In this document: one piece after another, positions 63,978 to 64,000 of the stretch
How positions within the stretch are numbered: position 1 is the first letter of the stretch
Layout of the letters: the number at the start of each line of letters is the position of its first letter
Assembly: GCF_013283745.1 (NCBI RefSeq)
Contig: NZ_JABSTZ010000005.1
Location: 62,001 to 126,000, forward strand
DNA length: 64,000 bases
Source of the DNA: Aeromicrobium stalagmiti
Lineage (GTDB): Bacteria > Actinomycetota > Actinomycetes > Propionibacteriales > Nocardioidaceae
Direction: 5' to 3'
The notes under the pieces: generated by a model
Seen by the model: only the letters and a program-made list of their open reading frames with translations
What the model was told of the DNA's origin: nothing
Databases searched by the model: none
Program-made: the position numbers and the translations under genes

Positions 63978-64000
63978 GCGCCGATCTAGACGCTTGGGTT
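63974..64000 (+). CDS. start of a further element 2 gene, cut by window end
   Basis: ATG overlapping the previous stop, then M-S-A-D-L-D-A-W-V to the last base. Too short to identify. Confidence 0.35.

Larger units (their letters stand above)
61182..64000 (+). mobile_element. serine-integrase element 2, inserted in tadC (left end only)
   Basis: Starts within CCCGGTTATC at about 61178-61187, where tadC homology stops. A second serine integrase begins about 30 bp inside. Small, closely packed genes follow, all rightward: a Cys-pair protein, a 66-residue protein, a DUF2742-like protein and a 79-residue protein. The style resembles small actinobacterial prophages or satellites such as the phiRv1 type. 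The right end, and so the length, is outside the window. Confidence 0.8.

Overview
This window is high-GC actinobacterial DNA. Gene content and order fit a member of the Nocardioidaceae (Nocardioides/Aeromicrobium type); the genus is an inference. From about 4.4 to 35.6 kb it carries, locally rearranged, the block known around Rv3240c-Rv3268 of Mycobacterium tuberculosis: LCP ligases, a TIGR03089 protein, a CofD-like protein, WhiB2, a DUF3499 protein, phosphomannomutase, S-adenosylhomocysteine hydrolase, MtrA-MtrB-LpqB, a ComF-like protein, HPF and SecA. I saw no rRNA, tRNA or CRISPR array.

Layout. 0.1-4.2 kb: ferredoxin, dapC and dapD (lysine/diaminopimelate pathway) with two conserved proteins. 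4.4-11.9 kb: cell-envelope export and ligation (three LCP proteins, a TagGH-like ABC exporter), TIGR03089 and a degenerate CofD. 12-18.9 kb: whiB2, a giant membrane glycosyltransferase, DUF5719, DUF3499, manB and a short Trm112 gene, then a cluster of 31-bp repeats. 19-23.8 kb: a carboxylate symporter pair and an unusual secreted-protein pair. 23.9-37.6 kb: the core housekeeping and regulatory block through secA, then LysM, Rv3235-like and BldC-like genes. 37.7-39.5 kb: SAF and CpaE/Ssd proteins of a Tad pilus system. 39.5-52.5 kb: accessory genes, including a two-component system with three matching operator-like direct repeats beside a polyprenyl-sugar glycosylation module, and an orphan MceF.

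The most striking region is 52.6-64 kb. An internally deleted IS3-family element lies between an orphan mce gene and the rest of the tad operon (cpaF-tadB-tadC). That operon is broken twice, by two different elements, each carrying its own large serine integrase. Element 1 (53881-58890, 5010 bp) sits exactly in the Walker A codons of cpaF, and its removal would rebuild GTQAGK-TTLLN and a 412-residue ATPase. It carries an HUH rolling-circle Rep, a GlxA-like regulator and a small monooxygenase. Element 2 (from about 61182 past the window end) cuts off the C-terminus of tadC and looks like a small prophage or satellite. Both integrase genes start about 30 bp inside the element from a leaderless -10 box, so their -35 position falls on or beyond the attachment junction. 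For element 1 the excised circle would regain a good -35 box that integration removes. I propose that this tad operon is a repeated target of serine-integrase elements and may be a reversible, excision-controlled pilus switch.
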